Assembly: GCA_949317995.1 (NCBI GenBank)
Contig: OX439043.1
Span: 7,680,501-7,744,500, forward strand
Direction: 5' to 3'
Length of the DNA: 64,000 bases
Origin: Acholoe squamosa
Lineage: Eukaryota; Annelida; Polychaeta; Phyllodocida; Polynoidae
Below the pieces are notes generated by a model. The model was not told the DNA's origin, searched no databases, and was given only the letters and a program-made list of their open reading frames with translations. Position 1 is the first letter of the stretch. Every line of letters begins with the position of its first letter. The position numbers and the translations under genes were made by a program. Below are positions 46,901 to 57,623 of the stretch, in pieces.

Positions 46901-49814
46901 ACATGTAAATATTACAGTCCCATTATACAACTCATTGGAAATCTATGGCAGTTTTTCCATGTCAGGATCCGTACGTGCCACATGGAACCATACATGCCAC
47001 AATAAGTTTTATGCCTGAAATATCATGAATTAATAAGTTTTTTGTTATGACAGATTACTATTATAAAAGGACAATGCCCAGCATCATGCAAAAATGATAT
47101 CATATGAATGTGTTCACTTGATGGTGGAAAAATTAACCCCCCAAAAATGAGCCTATTTGGACCAGAATCAAGAAGTTTAGATGAGGGGTCACTGAGAGCA
47201 GAGTCTATGAGCAGAGTATGACAGGCCACCCCCCTCTACCCCCCCCCCATGAAACTAGGTGCCCCTGTGTCTTCATTGGTGATTTCTATAGAGGATTAGG
47301 TGGTTTATGGAGCTATGGTATTCCTTTATCAGGGTGTTACTAAAGGGGAAGAAGGAACTACCTAGACCAGAAAATCCTGCTGAATCCAAATTTTGTGATC
47401 ATGATTCTCAGAAATTGACTGAAAGTACCCAAAAATGAGGTTTGATGAAGAATATATTTTAAAGATGTACAAAAAGAATATTCAAAATGATGAGAAACCT
47501 TTATAGACACAACATGCAAACCAGAGTTAGAACCTCAATGCGCATATCCAAATGTCTGCCTATCTCCCAATCTGACAACTGTGCATTACTCTGCCCATCT
47601 CACATACTGCCTATCTCTTGAATCCAAAGCATCTTGAGTTAAGTAAGGCTATCTCCCAAAAGGCCTAGATACTAAAGCATTATACTCCTCACTTTACCTA
47701 ATCTTCTCTGGTCCAAGTTTCCCATAGTTTAGCTATCCTCAATCTGCCTATCATTCATTTTACCTATCCCTCATGGTGACTATCCCTCAGACCATCATGT
47801 TTAAATTATATTGTTAATCTGTTTATTTAGGCCCTAATGGTAAACAGTCCATTGCTTATCATGTCTACCATTTTGATCCTACCTATCCTTAACGATGCCT
47901 ATCATAAAGACTACCTATCCTTCATAACACCTATCCCCCAACTCTGCATATCCCTCATATTTGACTTGCACATCTGTCCCTCAGACGCATGTTTTCTTCT
48001 TTTTTACATTTGCTCATCTTACAAGGTACTCTCTGTGCCTATCCCTCAAACTGGATATTGCTCGTGCTACCTATCCCCCTTGCTATCAATCCTTCTGAAT
48101 GCCTATCCCTCATGCTCTCCATATGGCTTTCTTACCATCTCAGCTCAGTCAGTCTAACCCTCTCTGTCTCTATACATATCTCAGCTCGTGTTCAATTTGT
48201 TCCACCTGTCTCCAGGTCTATGCCTTGTGAAATATACCTATCCCCCATTATGCCTATCATCCATTCATATCATTATATAGGTAAACTGAAAGATATGCAG
48301 CATGAATGATAGGTAGATGTATGAATAAGGTGGACTGTAACCAGTATGTTAGGTGATAGGTTGACTAAGAAATGGTCATCATAATGAAGGTTGGTTGTGA
48401 CATAGGTAGGTTTAAAGCATTGAGATAAGAGAGCTATATAGAGAGCATGGGGGATAGGTAAGGATGGGTAACAAGGGGGATAGGCAGTATGAGCAATTCA
48501 CAATTTGAGAAATACGCACAGAGTACCTTGTAAGATGAGCAAACATTAAAAAGAGAAAACCCCAGGTACTAGGGACAGATATGCAAGTCAAATATGAGGC
48601 ATGTGCAGAGTTAGGGGATAGGCACAAGTAGCCTTCATGATAGGCATTATTAGGGATAGGAAAAATAAAATAGTAGACATGATAAGGAATGTACTGTTAA
48701 CCAATAAAGGCTTATATGGCATAAAAACAGTGCAGATTAAACATGAGGGACTGAGGGATAGTCACCACGAGGGATAGGTAAAATGAATGATAGGCAGATT
48801 GAGGATAGGTAGACTAAAGGAAAGAAGGAACAAATGAGATAAGGTAAGGTGAGGTGAGATAAGGCAAGGTAAGGAGAGATAAGGTAAGCATTATAGGTTA
48901 AGCCTTTTCAGAGATAACCAGATTTAACTGAAGATGTTTTGGATTGAAGAGATAGGCAGGCTGACTGATAGGTACAGAATTGATATGCTGTATGTGGGAT
49001 AGGCAGAGCAATGCACAGGCACAGAACTTGTCTGACTCAGAGATCTATAGGCAGACATTTGGGTATGTGGATTTAGGTATTAACTCTGATTTACATGTTC
49101 TATATTTAAAGATTTCCAATCATTTTCAATATCATTTTTGTACATTTTCAAAATATTTCCCTCATAAACATCATTTTGGGGTACTTTTGGTCAAATTCTG
49201 AGAATAAAGACCATCATTTTTGGATTAAGCAGGATTTTTTGGTTTAGATGGTCTCTTCATTTCATTTGGTATCCCATTCATGAAGATAGATGATAGCTCC
49301 ATAAACCCCCTTATCCTACATAGGGCCCAATACTGAACACACAAAGCACCTAGTTTCATGGGGGGTAGAGGGGGGTTGGCCTTCACTATAGGACTGTATG
49401 GAGTAACCTATCCTATACTGTACCATCCTTGCCAGAATCCCATAGGAACTAATGCTAAGAAATGGAATTGACTCTAAAATTGGTAATTTTTGATATTAGT
49501 GTTCTCAATTTTCAGGGTAGGTGCCTCAGTGCGCCAGTATTTTGGACACACAATTTCAAAACAATCCAAGCAGTTTAATTTTCACCGCTTAGTGAGCCCT
49601 GTGTGACCCCAACTCAGTGAGTGAGTAATAGAGGTTTAATGCCATTTCAACAGCTAAGGTCATATTCATGGTGAGGACTACACTACACAATATCACAGAG
49701 GAATGTGTCAGTGCCCACGCAAATGTGCACCACACACATCCTGAGGGGATAGGAAAGAGGAGATATAGACCCTTTTAAGTGGGCTATGGAAGCCCTCCCC
49801 AACTCAGTGCCATT

Positions 49815-49867
<53 letters not shown>

Positions 49868-52800
49868 TGCTATCTCTATGGTTTTAAGCACCATAGTGGC
49901 CTGTTTAAACGCCCCAGCACTTATAGATTTCAACAACACTTTATCCCCAGCGCTTATACAAGTTGAAGACAAGCGCTCATTCTTGGATCGTTTTGAAATT
50001 AAATTTTTGCGTCCAAAATATTGATGCACTGAGGGACCTACCCTGATAATTGGGAACATTAATATGAATAATTGCCAATTTTAGCCTTGATTCCATTATA
50101 TAGCATTGATTCCTATGGGATTTTTGTCATTGTAAGCTCATTCTTAAGGGCATAGTATCTCCACCATCAAGTGACCAGATTCACATAATATCTCTGCGGG
50201 GCACTGTCCTTTTACACTAGTATTCTGTTATAGCTACATACCTTTCTAATTCAGGATATATACCATGGCACATACTGTTCTGGGCACATTTTGTACAGAA
50301 AAATCATGATGCACTCTGAATAATTGGTAGCATTTTATCAGAAATCATTTTACTTAGTCCTGATATTCGTGGCTTTCAATGAGACCAACATTTTTCATTA
50401 TATTCCAATGGTAAATTCATAATTAAATCAAATATATGGCACGTACGGTTCCCATAAAACTACCCCACATCTATTTTGATTTACATAGATGCAATTACTA
50501 GCCCACACATTCAAACCTATGACTTTTCTCATGTACAGCCTTATTGTAGATACATGAAGTATTTCTTATACGAATTTTAATTTCACAAAGATACTAATAA
50601 ATATGCTCTAGGGTGAAGTGAAAAATGAGGCACGTATGGTTCCATTATACTAAAAGGATTTTAGCAATAACTCCTGGTAGATGAGGGAAATGGTTTTTAC
50701 ATCAATTATATATAATGCTAAATATCATGGGCTGATGGAAAAATCAAATTATTATTGATTGTTAATGCTTTTTCTTTTGACTTTGCCTCGTAACATTTTG
50801 GGCCCTATGAAAAACATCCAAAATACCCCTAAAAAGGCCCTTATATTGGACTCTGCCGCTTTATATATCGAAAATACACGGGCAAAATTATGGTTTGCAA
50901 GCAAGATCCCTCCCTTACTCACCTAATGAAAATAGAAAATATCCATGAACTTCAATTTTTAGCCTCGTTTACCCCCTTCCCATAGGAAAAAAAAGGGTTT
51001 GACCCCAACTCGGTGCAATTGAACAAAAATCAATTTTAAAAGCACTCTACCCCGGCACTTATTCGAGACCTTTGCTTATTCAAAGACCCGGCTCTTAAAA
51101 AAGGACAGTTTGGTAGGACCCAGGAAAAGACTTACTCTTGTATACTGCTGATTGAACACTGTAGCACCTTTACAGGTGGTGTAACTGACTGAACAGTCGC
51201 CTCCAGCTGTAAATATATGTATAAATAAAGAACTGTAAATTTGAATTGCTCATTCACTCTTTATCATTGCCAAATCAAATTCTGTCAATTATTGATCAGC
51301 ACACAATGCATACTTTGACAGAAGCTGATTCCATATATTTTCTTTTAATGGTGAAAGTAATTTTTGTTTTCTCTTGTTTAGGATGTGCAGGGGCGTAGGA
51401 AAGGGGGGGTCAGGGGGGCCTGGGCCCCCCCAATCATAAAGGAGGTGGGGCCTGAGTATGTCTGGGCCCCCCAAAAAATTGACAAGAATTCATAATAAAT
51501 TGAACAAGAAGCTAAAACTTTGCATCTCAAATTAGATTGATATAGTAATGGGATAGGGAAAATGAAATTACTTTTCTATAAAAATTTTATATAGGAATAT
51601 ATAGGTGTTATTGCGCTTGAGCCGACAATTCAAGGCCGTCAAGGTGGGGCCCCCGCTGGGCCCCCCAATGAAGATTTGCTTCCTACGCCTCTGAATGTGT
51701 TACTTCTGACTGATTCTTTTTAAGGACAAACCACAGTTCAATAACCTAGTAGGTGTAGCCTTGAATACTCACTTTTGGTTCAGTGAGTGTATGCATAAGC
51801 TTCTTTGATATTACTGGAACTCTTATGTTTTTTCTTTCATTTTTCAGGCATAAACCAAAATAATTTTTTTGTACTGGTATAGATTGTTTGCCTCAGGAAA
51901 ATAAGGTGATTGGCCTTGATTGTGCCAAATTAACCATTTTAATGAAATCCATAACACTGTACTCACATGTTCACAGAGAGCTGTCTGCAGTTGCTGAAAC
52001 TCGTCAGCTTTATTTTGCTCAAGGTTTGGGACATACGGCACACCGAGCACACCAACAGACAGCAGCAGGTACACATCTACAGTCGCCGGGAATACTACAA
52101 TAATAACAGGAACCCTCTTTATAAAAAAAAAAAAAAAACATGTAAGGACAGCAGCAGCCTTCAACCTACCAATCTGTTAATTAGTCCTAGCCCCTTCCCT
52201 ACATTTATCCCACTGTCCTCAGTCTCCCTGTAGCTACCAGGGTCCCGGAGACCAGGGAAAGTGAGGGCCCTGGTACCTTTTATGTAAGGCAGTAGTCCTC
52301 CTCCCACCTTCCAGCTGATAGTCCCTATACCCACACACCATCACGTCCACCACGTCTACCCCTGCAGTTGGTACTTCTACCTATCTGGGTCCCTCAGACT
52401 ATGGAAGATGTGGACCGTGGTACCCTCAAAGTTGGTATATAGATTTTAGTAAAGCATTCAATAGTATACACCACGCTCTGCTAGTTATTAAGGATAGATG
52501 AGATATGCACTATGAAATAACTGACCAACTTTCTAAGCCATATTTAAACAAACAGTCCACCTTATTAAATCTAATAAGAAGGAGGTGTTGGGTTTGGAGT
52601 ACCACAAGGTTCGATTCTTGAACCTTTTTCTCTTCATCCTCTACATTAACCAGGTGGTCTCTAAAATCTCACCATCTGTTCGTCCCTACCCACACAATCA
52701 CCCCCAAGCCCCCTCTCCTCACCATAACCACCCTTTAACTTACCGGGGTCCCTGATACCCCCCCCCCCCAACACCCATATTGCCTTAACTTGTTCCTTAC

Positions 52801-55487
52801 CTGGGTCCCTGAGACCAGGGAAGTCGAGCACCCGTGTATCCTGCAAGTACAGCAGCAGTCTCCCTCCCACCTCCCCAGCTGTGACAGCCTCAATGATGGC
52901 ATCCAGTACATTGTCCACCATGAAACGGGAAATATGGGAGGACGACTCCACGGTCAGCTTGAAGGTGAATATGGAGCCAATCTTCCTGTTGGGGTAAAAA
53001 GGTGCCTTTTAATTATGAGAGGATTGGCCTGTTTCCTTTAACTTTTAGTTTTCTTTGCACTTCAAAGGAATTACCAGAAAAAGCTGGAATTCAAGTATTA
53101 CAGGATAATGATAATCTTATGATACATAAAGTGGACCTATGTGAACTCCTCCCGTAAAACCCTGACTTTAGCCATGGCAGGGTTTTAGCCATATACGCAG
53201 GGTTGTATGGTAGTTTAACCTCATTTTGAATGCTTTTAAAAGCGAAGATAATCAGTACAATTATACATACAGTGGCTGGGAATCCTCTAAGTACCTGGAA
53301 CCAAACAGCATAAATTTTATGAGCACTAGCCTTGAGGTGGATATCACTGCTCTTCACATATACCTGTGACTTATATCATACAGTAGGGCATATCATTTAC
53401 ATAGCTTCATTTTCCAAAACTACTTTGGCATCATGAAAGATGTCACAGAGCGATAGATCACCATATATACATCTTTGTCATAAAGCCATATCAATAACCG
53501 TGATTCCAGATGCATCACGTAATAACTTACAAATAATTGAGGAATTATTTGTTTAGTTCTCCAAAATTCCCCCCTGTATACATATTTCCCATTTTGCTAT
53601 AATAAGATAACATACTGTGAAATGGCCTGAAGCCTGCAGTCTCCATATTCGACTTGGTACGACAGTGCAGCTATTATCATCCTGAACTGTGAGTAGAATT
53701 ATTATTTTCACAATATTAACATTCCATATCCCATATCAATAGTAATGATAATGGAAACCAATCATGTTACTATTCCTATTACAATAGAAAGGAAGCATAA
53801 AAATCTAATCTACTGGTTAATACCTGATGCAACATAAGGGGGTGGTCATTATTCCCCCCTCCCCCCCAAAAAAGGGGTCTGATTTTTTTTGCCCCTTCCC
53901 CCAAACCACCACTCCTCCCATGTTGTTGAAAACTTACCACTCCCTAATGACAAATGGGTGTTATTTTACGAGGCTCAATGGTAATCAACATCCTGTATAA
54001 AATACAAATAGATTACTTACATTCCTGCAGAAGCCATGTTCATAGGAGTAGAAGAGTCGCGCGTCACGTTGTAAAAGATTCTCTATGTATGGGTACTCCA
54101 GGGTGCTCACTTCTACTGTGACATCTTCTGTGAACTCTAGAGGTATATTTCGAAAAAGAAATTATATATCAAGAGCAGGGATATTTATTACATTGTATAT
54201 CCCTGCTCTTGATATTAAGGCTTGCAGGATTGTGAAATCAATAAATTTTAAACCTCATATAGCTGTATTATCAATGAGAATAGAGCTAAAAACTTTCCAT
54301 ATGTAAGCTACCCACCAAGTTATCCCCTTGGGAAAATTTCTTTTTACATTGTTTACCATAGGCCTTTGCTAAGCTATCATTGACGGTTTTATCACCATAT
54401 GCAATGTTCTTTTATGCAGTAAAAGCCATTATCTGTTTCCATGATAAAATTATCTCTTACCATCTGTAACATTTATATCTTCAATTAACTTTAATCATTA
54501 TCTGTAACAATATCTGTTACCAATGGTAACACTATCTGTTACCATGGTAACAATATCTGTTACCATGTTAACACTATCTGGGTACCATATGGTAACATTA
54601 TCTGGGTACCATATGGTAACATTATCTGGTTGCCATGGTAACATTATCTGGGTACCATGTTTACACTATCTGGGTACCATGTTACCACTATCTGGGTACC
54701 ATGATAACACTATCTGGGTACCATGTTTAGACTATCTGGGTACCATGGTACCACTATCTGGGTACCATGGTACCACCATCTGGGTACCATGTTTACACTA
54801 TCTGGGTACCATGTTTACACTATCTGGGTACCATGGTACCACTATCTGGGTACCATGGTACCACCATCTGGGTACCATGTTTACACTATCTGGGTACCAT
54901 GTTTACACTATCTGGGTACCATGGTACCACTATCTGGGTACCATGATAACACTATCTGGGTACCATGTTTACACTATCTGGGTACCATGGTACCACTATC
55001 TGGGTACCATGATAACACTATCTGGGTATCTGAGTAATACTTACCTGGACCTGTTGGTAACAGGAATAACAGTGGTAGAGCTATGACGAGGATGAGGAGG
55101 AGCACCACTACCGACACAACCAGAGCCATGCATGGGTGACACCAACAAGGACGTTGGGGTCGCCTGAAAAACATGAATTGATCGCTATGATACAAATAAG
55201 TGCCATTCTGATTGAATTCCTCAATAATCTTTTTCAAACCTGCAAGACAATACCCAAGGAGTTTAAAGAACCATCTTGCTGACCTTGATGAAAATGATTC
55301 CACAATTCTTTTTCATTTTATCATTTATTTTAATATGATGGACTAAGAAACTGATAGCATAAGAAGGAGCGACTTACTTTTTCCCATTTACAGGTAGGGG
55401 GAGATGCTGGTACACTCGATTTGGGGTGAAGGAGGTGTAAGTGGGGCAGCCGATATGTACCCCTCCTGGCACCAACCAACGACTCAT
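37119..55487 (-). CDS. Type II membrane protein with SEA domain and Thr/Pro-rich tail, nine exons, 413 aa
   Basis: Exons on the minus strand: 55487-55378, 55163-55045, 54136-54021, 52981-52801, 52094-51967, 51206-51136, 41623-41576, 40363-40224 and 37447-37119. Each is bounded by AG/GT, all phases match, and the total is 1242 nt with a terminal TGA. Residues 1-47 are cytoplasmic with a Cys-rich C-W-C-H-P-C. A single membrane helix lies at about 48-71. A SEA domain (about 77-170) contains the G-S-I strand at the usual cleavage site. A second alpha/beta region spans about 176-300. A mucin-like Thr/Pro/Ser tail covers 305-413. The layout is that of surface mucin-like or stalk proteins and of the stems of type II proteases, but no protease domain follows. 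The N-terminus could extend upstream: an in-phase AG precedes the ATG at about 55511. Name and orthologue are unknown. Confidence 0.8.
37730..37865. mobile_element. Solo copy of the element nested at 24295-25701
   Basis: TCCCATGGGCGCAGCCATTG to GGGCCGCAGTGAATAG matches both flanks of the LINE insertion at 24.3-25.7 kb with few changes. It shows the uninterrupted state. It lies in intron 8 of the SEA gene. Confidence 0.7.
38195..39636 (+). pseudogene. 5'-truncated LINE: C-terminal reverse transcriptase and 3' tail
   Basis: The sequence opens at a decayed Y-A-D-D box (Y-D-S-V-L-Y-A). It continues through S-T-N-K-L-T-V-N-E-K-K-T-K and Y-K-Y-L-G-V-T-L-D-Q motifs typical of non-LTR RT thumbs. After two or more frameshifts it reaches a conserved S-S-Q-S-W-N-A-L-P region (about 38910-38940). 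It ends with AATAAA and an (ATT)n tail. It resembles CR1/Jockey-group elements. It lies in intron 8, antisense to the host gene, and is not functional. Confidence 0.8.
39637..39715. repeat. (ATT)n microsatellite, LINE tail
   Basis: About 26 uninterrupted ATT units directly follow the LINE 3' end, which is how it probably arose. Confidence 0.95.
40011..40208. mobile_element. Palindromic MITE next to SEA gene exon 8
   Basis: The arms GGGTATCC...CTTGCCAGTACAGGAA and TTCCTGTACTGGCAAG...GGATACCC fold back fully. The outer parts (CTGGCTCCACTAGGTGGC and GCCACC...AGTGGAGTCCTGG) also pair. It sits only about 15 bp downstream of the exon 8 donor. Confidence 0.8.
40873..40945. repeat. (TA)n microsatellite
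   Basis: Roughly 36 uninterrupted AT units in intron 7. Confidence 0.95.
41624..43630. other. Intron 6, right-hand spacer
   Basis: No exon-like or domain-bearing frame is seen. GTCCGGGCGA at 42815 is a lone copy of the word repeated in the 43.6-44.8 kb duplication. Confidence 0.45.
43632..44840. repeat. Tandem duplication of about 606 bp with internal sub-repeats
   Basis: The block starting near 43632 recurs from about 44238. Each contains TTATTTACCCCCTATATATA and TTTGCAGTA. GTCCGGGCGAGTGACCATTG occurs at 43820 and 44426. A shorter variant (GTCCGGACGAATGAC, GTCCAGGCGAGTGATG) follows about 206 bp later in each, so a 200-bp sub-unit is also visible. Confidence 0.75.
46245..51035. repeat. Imperfect palindrome of about 4.8 kb in intron 6
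   Basis: The left arm runs from about 46245 to 48300 and the right arm from about 48330 to 51035, read in reverse. Matching landmarks: TCAATTGCACTGAG (46251) with CTCGGTGCAATTG (51021); ATTTAGCATTATATATAATC (46535) with its complement near 50705; CCCCCCTCTACCCC (47228) with GGGGTAGAGGGG (about 49363); GCTCATCTTACAAGGTACTC (48013) with its complement near 48520. Similarity looks like 75-80 percent with indels. Each arm holds GGAACCRTACRTGCC words at intervals of about 190 bp. Confidence 0.8.
49430..50150. repeat. Second palindrome nested in the right arm, centred on (TA)n
   Basis: AATCCCATAGGAACTAATGC at 49437 recurs inverted at about 50110. TCAGGGTAGGTGCCTCAGTG at 49513 recurs inverted at about 50030. 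The centre is the (TA) tract at 49818-49861. Confidence 0.75.
51388..51695. mobile_element. MITE with AGGGGCGTAGGAA ends
   Basis: The inverted ends GCAGGGGCGTAGGAA and TTCCTACGCCTCTGAAT enclose G/C-tract sequence including GGGCCCCCC runs. It lies in intron 5. A relative with CAGGGGCGTGGGAAGC ends is at 57801-57966. Confidence 0.7.
52218..52790 (-). repeat. Decayed tandem copies of the end of SEA gene exon 4
   Basis: Stretches near 52218-52320, 52380-52430 and 52741-52760 repeat the exon 4 end. The shared core on the plus strand is GGGTCCCTGAGACCAGGGAA-like. The first also includes the CTCCCACC...CAGCTG part. The copy nearest the exon keeps a perfect GTAAGT donor at 52743. Confidence 0.7.
52801..54136 (-). 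other. SEA gene exons 3-4: SEA domain
   Basis: Exon 3 (54136-54021) gives the F-T-E-D-V...L-E-Y opening typical of SEA. Exon 4 (52981-52801) starts with I-G-S-I-F-T-F-K-L, corresponding to the conserved G-S-V-V-V strand. For exon 4 only the second AG of CAGGAAG keeps the frame. Whether autoproteolysis occurs between G and S is inferred. Confidence 0.75.
53838..53944. mobile_element. Family-1 MITE, copy D (short)
   Basis: GGGGGTGGTCATTATT and CTTACCACTCCC ends enclose C- and G-tracts. It is only 107 bp long and lies in intron 3. Confidence 0.6.
54166..54215. repeat. Perfect 19-bp hairpin just upstream of exon 3
   Basis: ATATCAAGAGCAGGGATAT and ATATCCCTGCTCTTGATAT are separated by 12 nt. On the coding strand it ends about 28 nt before the acceptor of exon 3. 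Confidence 0.9.
54512..55030. repeat. 22-bp minisatellite (CTGGGTACCATG...)
   Basis: About 21 units of ATCTGGGTACCATG plus an eight-base variable end (TTTACACT, GTACCACT, ATAACACT) run through intron 2. Less regular CTGTTACCATGGTAAC units lie on the left. It stops about 14 bp from the exon 2 donor. Three long overlapping frames here are by-products of the repeat. Confidence 0.95.
55045..55487 (-). other. SEA gene exons 1-2: cytoplasmic tail and membrane anchor
   Basis: Exon 1 (55487-55378) ends AAA AA|GTAAGT. Exon 2 (55163-55045) follows TTTTTCAG and ends G|GTAAGTA. The joined frame gives a basic, Cys-containing stretch and then an uninterrupted Val/Leu/Ile helix of about 24 residues. Positive residues on the N-side and no signal peptide argue for a type II orientation. 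Confidence 0.8.
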
Positions 55488-55574
55488 GCCTGCCTGTTCA
55501 GTGATCGTCACCTGAATTATCAACTAAACATCAGTACATGCCATTCACCTGACGGGCTTCCCTAACCCACTTAA

Positions 55575-55854
55575 GGGAGTGATCATTATTTAACAACAGG
55601 GGGTAAAAATGTTTTGACCACCCCATAGGGGACGAAAATCGCACACGAACGCGCCCTTTTAACCTATAGTAAAACACGGTTTTTCTTCAGTGAAAAATTC
55701 AACCCCTAAATTTAACCCCCCTCAGAGGGGTTGAAAATTTTTTGACATCCCCCGGCCAAGGATTCAAAAAGATTCTAAACCCCCCCCCCACACACACACA
55801 CCCGTCAAACCCATCAGCCCCCCTCCTCCTGTCGTTATAAAAATGATCACTCCC
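55575..55854. mobile_element. Family-1 MITE, copy E, just upstream of the SEA gene start
   Basis: The ends are GGGAGTGATCATTATTTAAC and AAAAATGATCACTCCC. It lies 88 bp upstream of the predicted ATG, in the promoter, 5' UTR or first intron. Confidence 0.75.
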
Positions 55855-56872
55855 TAAAAGCATCTATATCCCCTCCTTCCTATCCCCTTGATGTGTGTGT
55901 GATGCACATGAGTGAGCATCAACACATTCATAGATGTAGTCTCCTTGCCATGAATATGACCTAATAGCTGTGAAAATAACATTAAACATTTTCCACTCAA
56001 TAACTCACATGCATATGAATTTAGACCCATGTATGATTTTTTAACTCACTGTTTATTGTTAAACAGAAAAATAGAGAGGTAAACATGGGTCGGGCATTTG
56101 ATGCACATAGTGTTATTTTTACACAGATAGCAGTTGGGTGGTCAGCCTCTAACTATAGTACTGTAGATGGTGTCTCTTTACACAGATAGTGGTTGTACAG
56201 GGGTGGGGGTAATTAAAGGGTGGACTAAGTAGTGGAAGGCAGACTGACAGAAGGGTGGGTTGTATCTGAGAAGGACAGGGGTTCAATTCAATTCCATTTC
56301 AAAATTCTCTCACATATTTCTTTACTCACGTTTTACCATGGGGAGGATATAAGAAAGTATTGAGGGCAGAGCAGTATATGGTCATAAGCGAGGAGTTGTG
56401 ATAAGATCGCAGATAAGAAATAAGATAAGGACCCCCCCTGTTACTGATGCCATTGGTTATTATTCTTTTGTCTATCATATTATGACTAAATTGACTGTTT
56501 TCCTAGTTTTGATATGAGATATGTTTCTGACATCTTTTTTTTTTTATTTCTCAGAGGTTAAGAGCCCCACTGCATCTGCCAGCACCACCATTCCCTCTGG
56601 AGGGTTTTACCAAAAGATAACGAGGAAGAACCTGGTAAAAAAAATTCAAACAGAACTGATAGAAACGTAGAGCCCTACCTGGTTTTTATAACATTGCCAA
56701 AGTTTTACAGCAGAATTCTGCAAAAAAAGGTACATGTTCATCTAAACGGAGTTGTAAAAAAGTAATTTCCCAATACATAAACGCCCCCATTTTCTCTTTT
56801 GGTTCTCATTTCCTTTTTGGCAAGACCCTCCAGGGGATGGCGTCCCCATGTGTGACCTAGGAGCCCGGGAGC
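55855..56872. other. No gene recognised upstream of the SEA gene
   Basis: This may hold its promoter. I found no convincing TATA box or upstream exon. Confidence 0.4.
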
Positions 56873-57623
56873 TTAATTCAAAACATCCTGGGATCACAAC
56901 CCCAGCGATCTTAGTGTAGGCACATATCATAAGGCCTGGCCAGTCTACCCTATCTAATGCAGTGGTTGCAGGCCTGTCAGGAATAGTGAGTCCTGGGATC
57001 ACTTTACTGTTCCTTTTCCAGCACTAAGATCACTGCGATCTTAGTGAAAGAATTGCATAGTGGTTTCACCTGAGTACAAGAGCACTCACAGGGAACACTC
57101 CTGATTAAAAGAGTGAATAGCCTGCTGCATATACATAAACAGGGGAGTCCTTGAAGGCCCTTAGGCCTACTCATGCGTTAAGGGCACTCTAAGGTAATTC
57201 TTCCTTCTCAAGTTTTGAAGTGAAGTCCTACCCCACTCCCTTTGGTATCCTCTTGCTGCATATGTCTCTCTCTATTGAGGTAAGATATTTTTATTTTATC
57301 CTGGTTGAACATTTGCATTAAAGTTACCTTATTTACAGATGGAATCTAATATATTTCTTAGCCCATATGGGGACGGGGAACGATGGTATAACCACTCTTG
57401 TGAAGAAGAGTGACTCCACAGCTATTCCTTTATTTTGGGACTCTTACCCTGTGCCTAGTCAGTACTTCTTGGAATAGTGTAGGAGGGTTGTGGCTAAGAT
57501 CGATGCGATCTTAGTGCTGGCTAGGAAATGTGAACGCAGTCTGATCTTAAGATCGCTTAATAGGATAAGGTAAAATGATTCCTAAGATCGCTGGGGTTGT
57601 GATCCCAGGATGTTTTGAATTAA
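56873..57623. mobile_element. Non-autonomous transposon flanked by TTAA, about 41-bp inverted ends
   Basis: TTAATTCAAAACATCCTGGG at the left is matched exactly, inverted, by CCCAGGATGTTTTGAATTAA at the right. The match continues inward through ATCACAACCCCAGCGATCTTAG. GATCTTAGTG words recur inside. TTAA is the target of piggyBac-type transposases, but the ends lack the usual CCC start. Confidence 0.8.

Larger units (their letters stand above)
40224..52094 (-). other. SEA gene exons 5-8: second alpha/beta module with a polybasic site
   Basis: Exons 52094-51967, 51206-51136, 41623-41576 and 40363-40224 encode a strand (V-D-V-Y-L-L-L), a helix, two more strands and a helix. That order is compatible with a second SEA-like fold. 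The 48-nt exon 7 codes five consecutive arginines, a possible furin site in the hairpin. Exon 8 carries an N-F-S glycosylation site. Intron 6 is about 9.5 kb. Confidence 0.65.

Noticed and set aside
54523..55086. Long plus-strand frames of 187 and 104 codons
   Set aside because: They are translations of the 22-bp minisatellite, whose period is not a multiple of three and which lacks stops in these frames.
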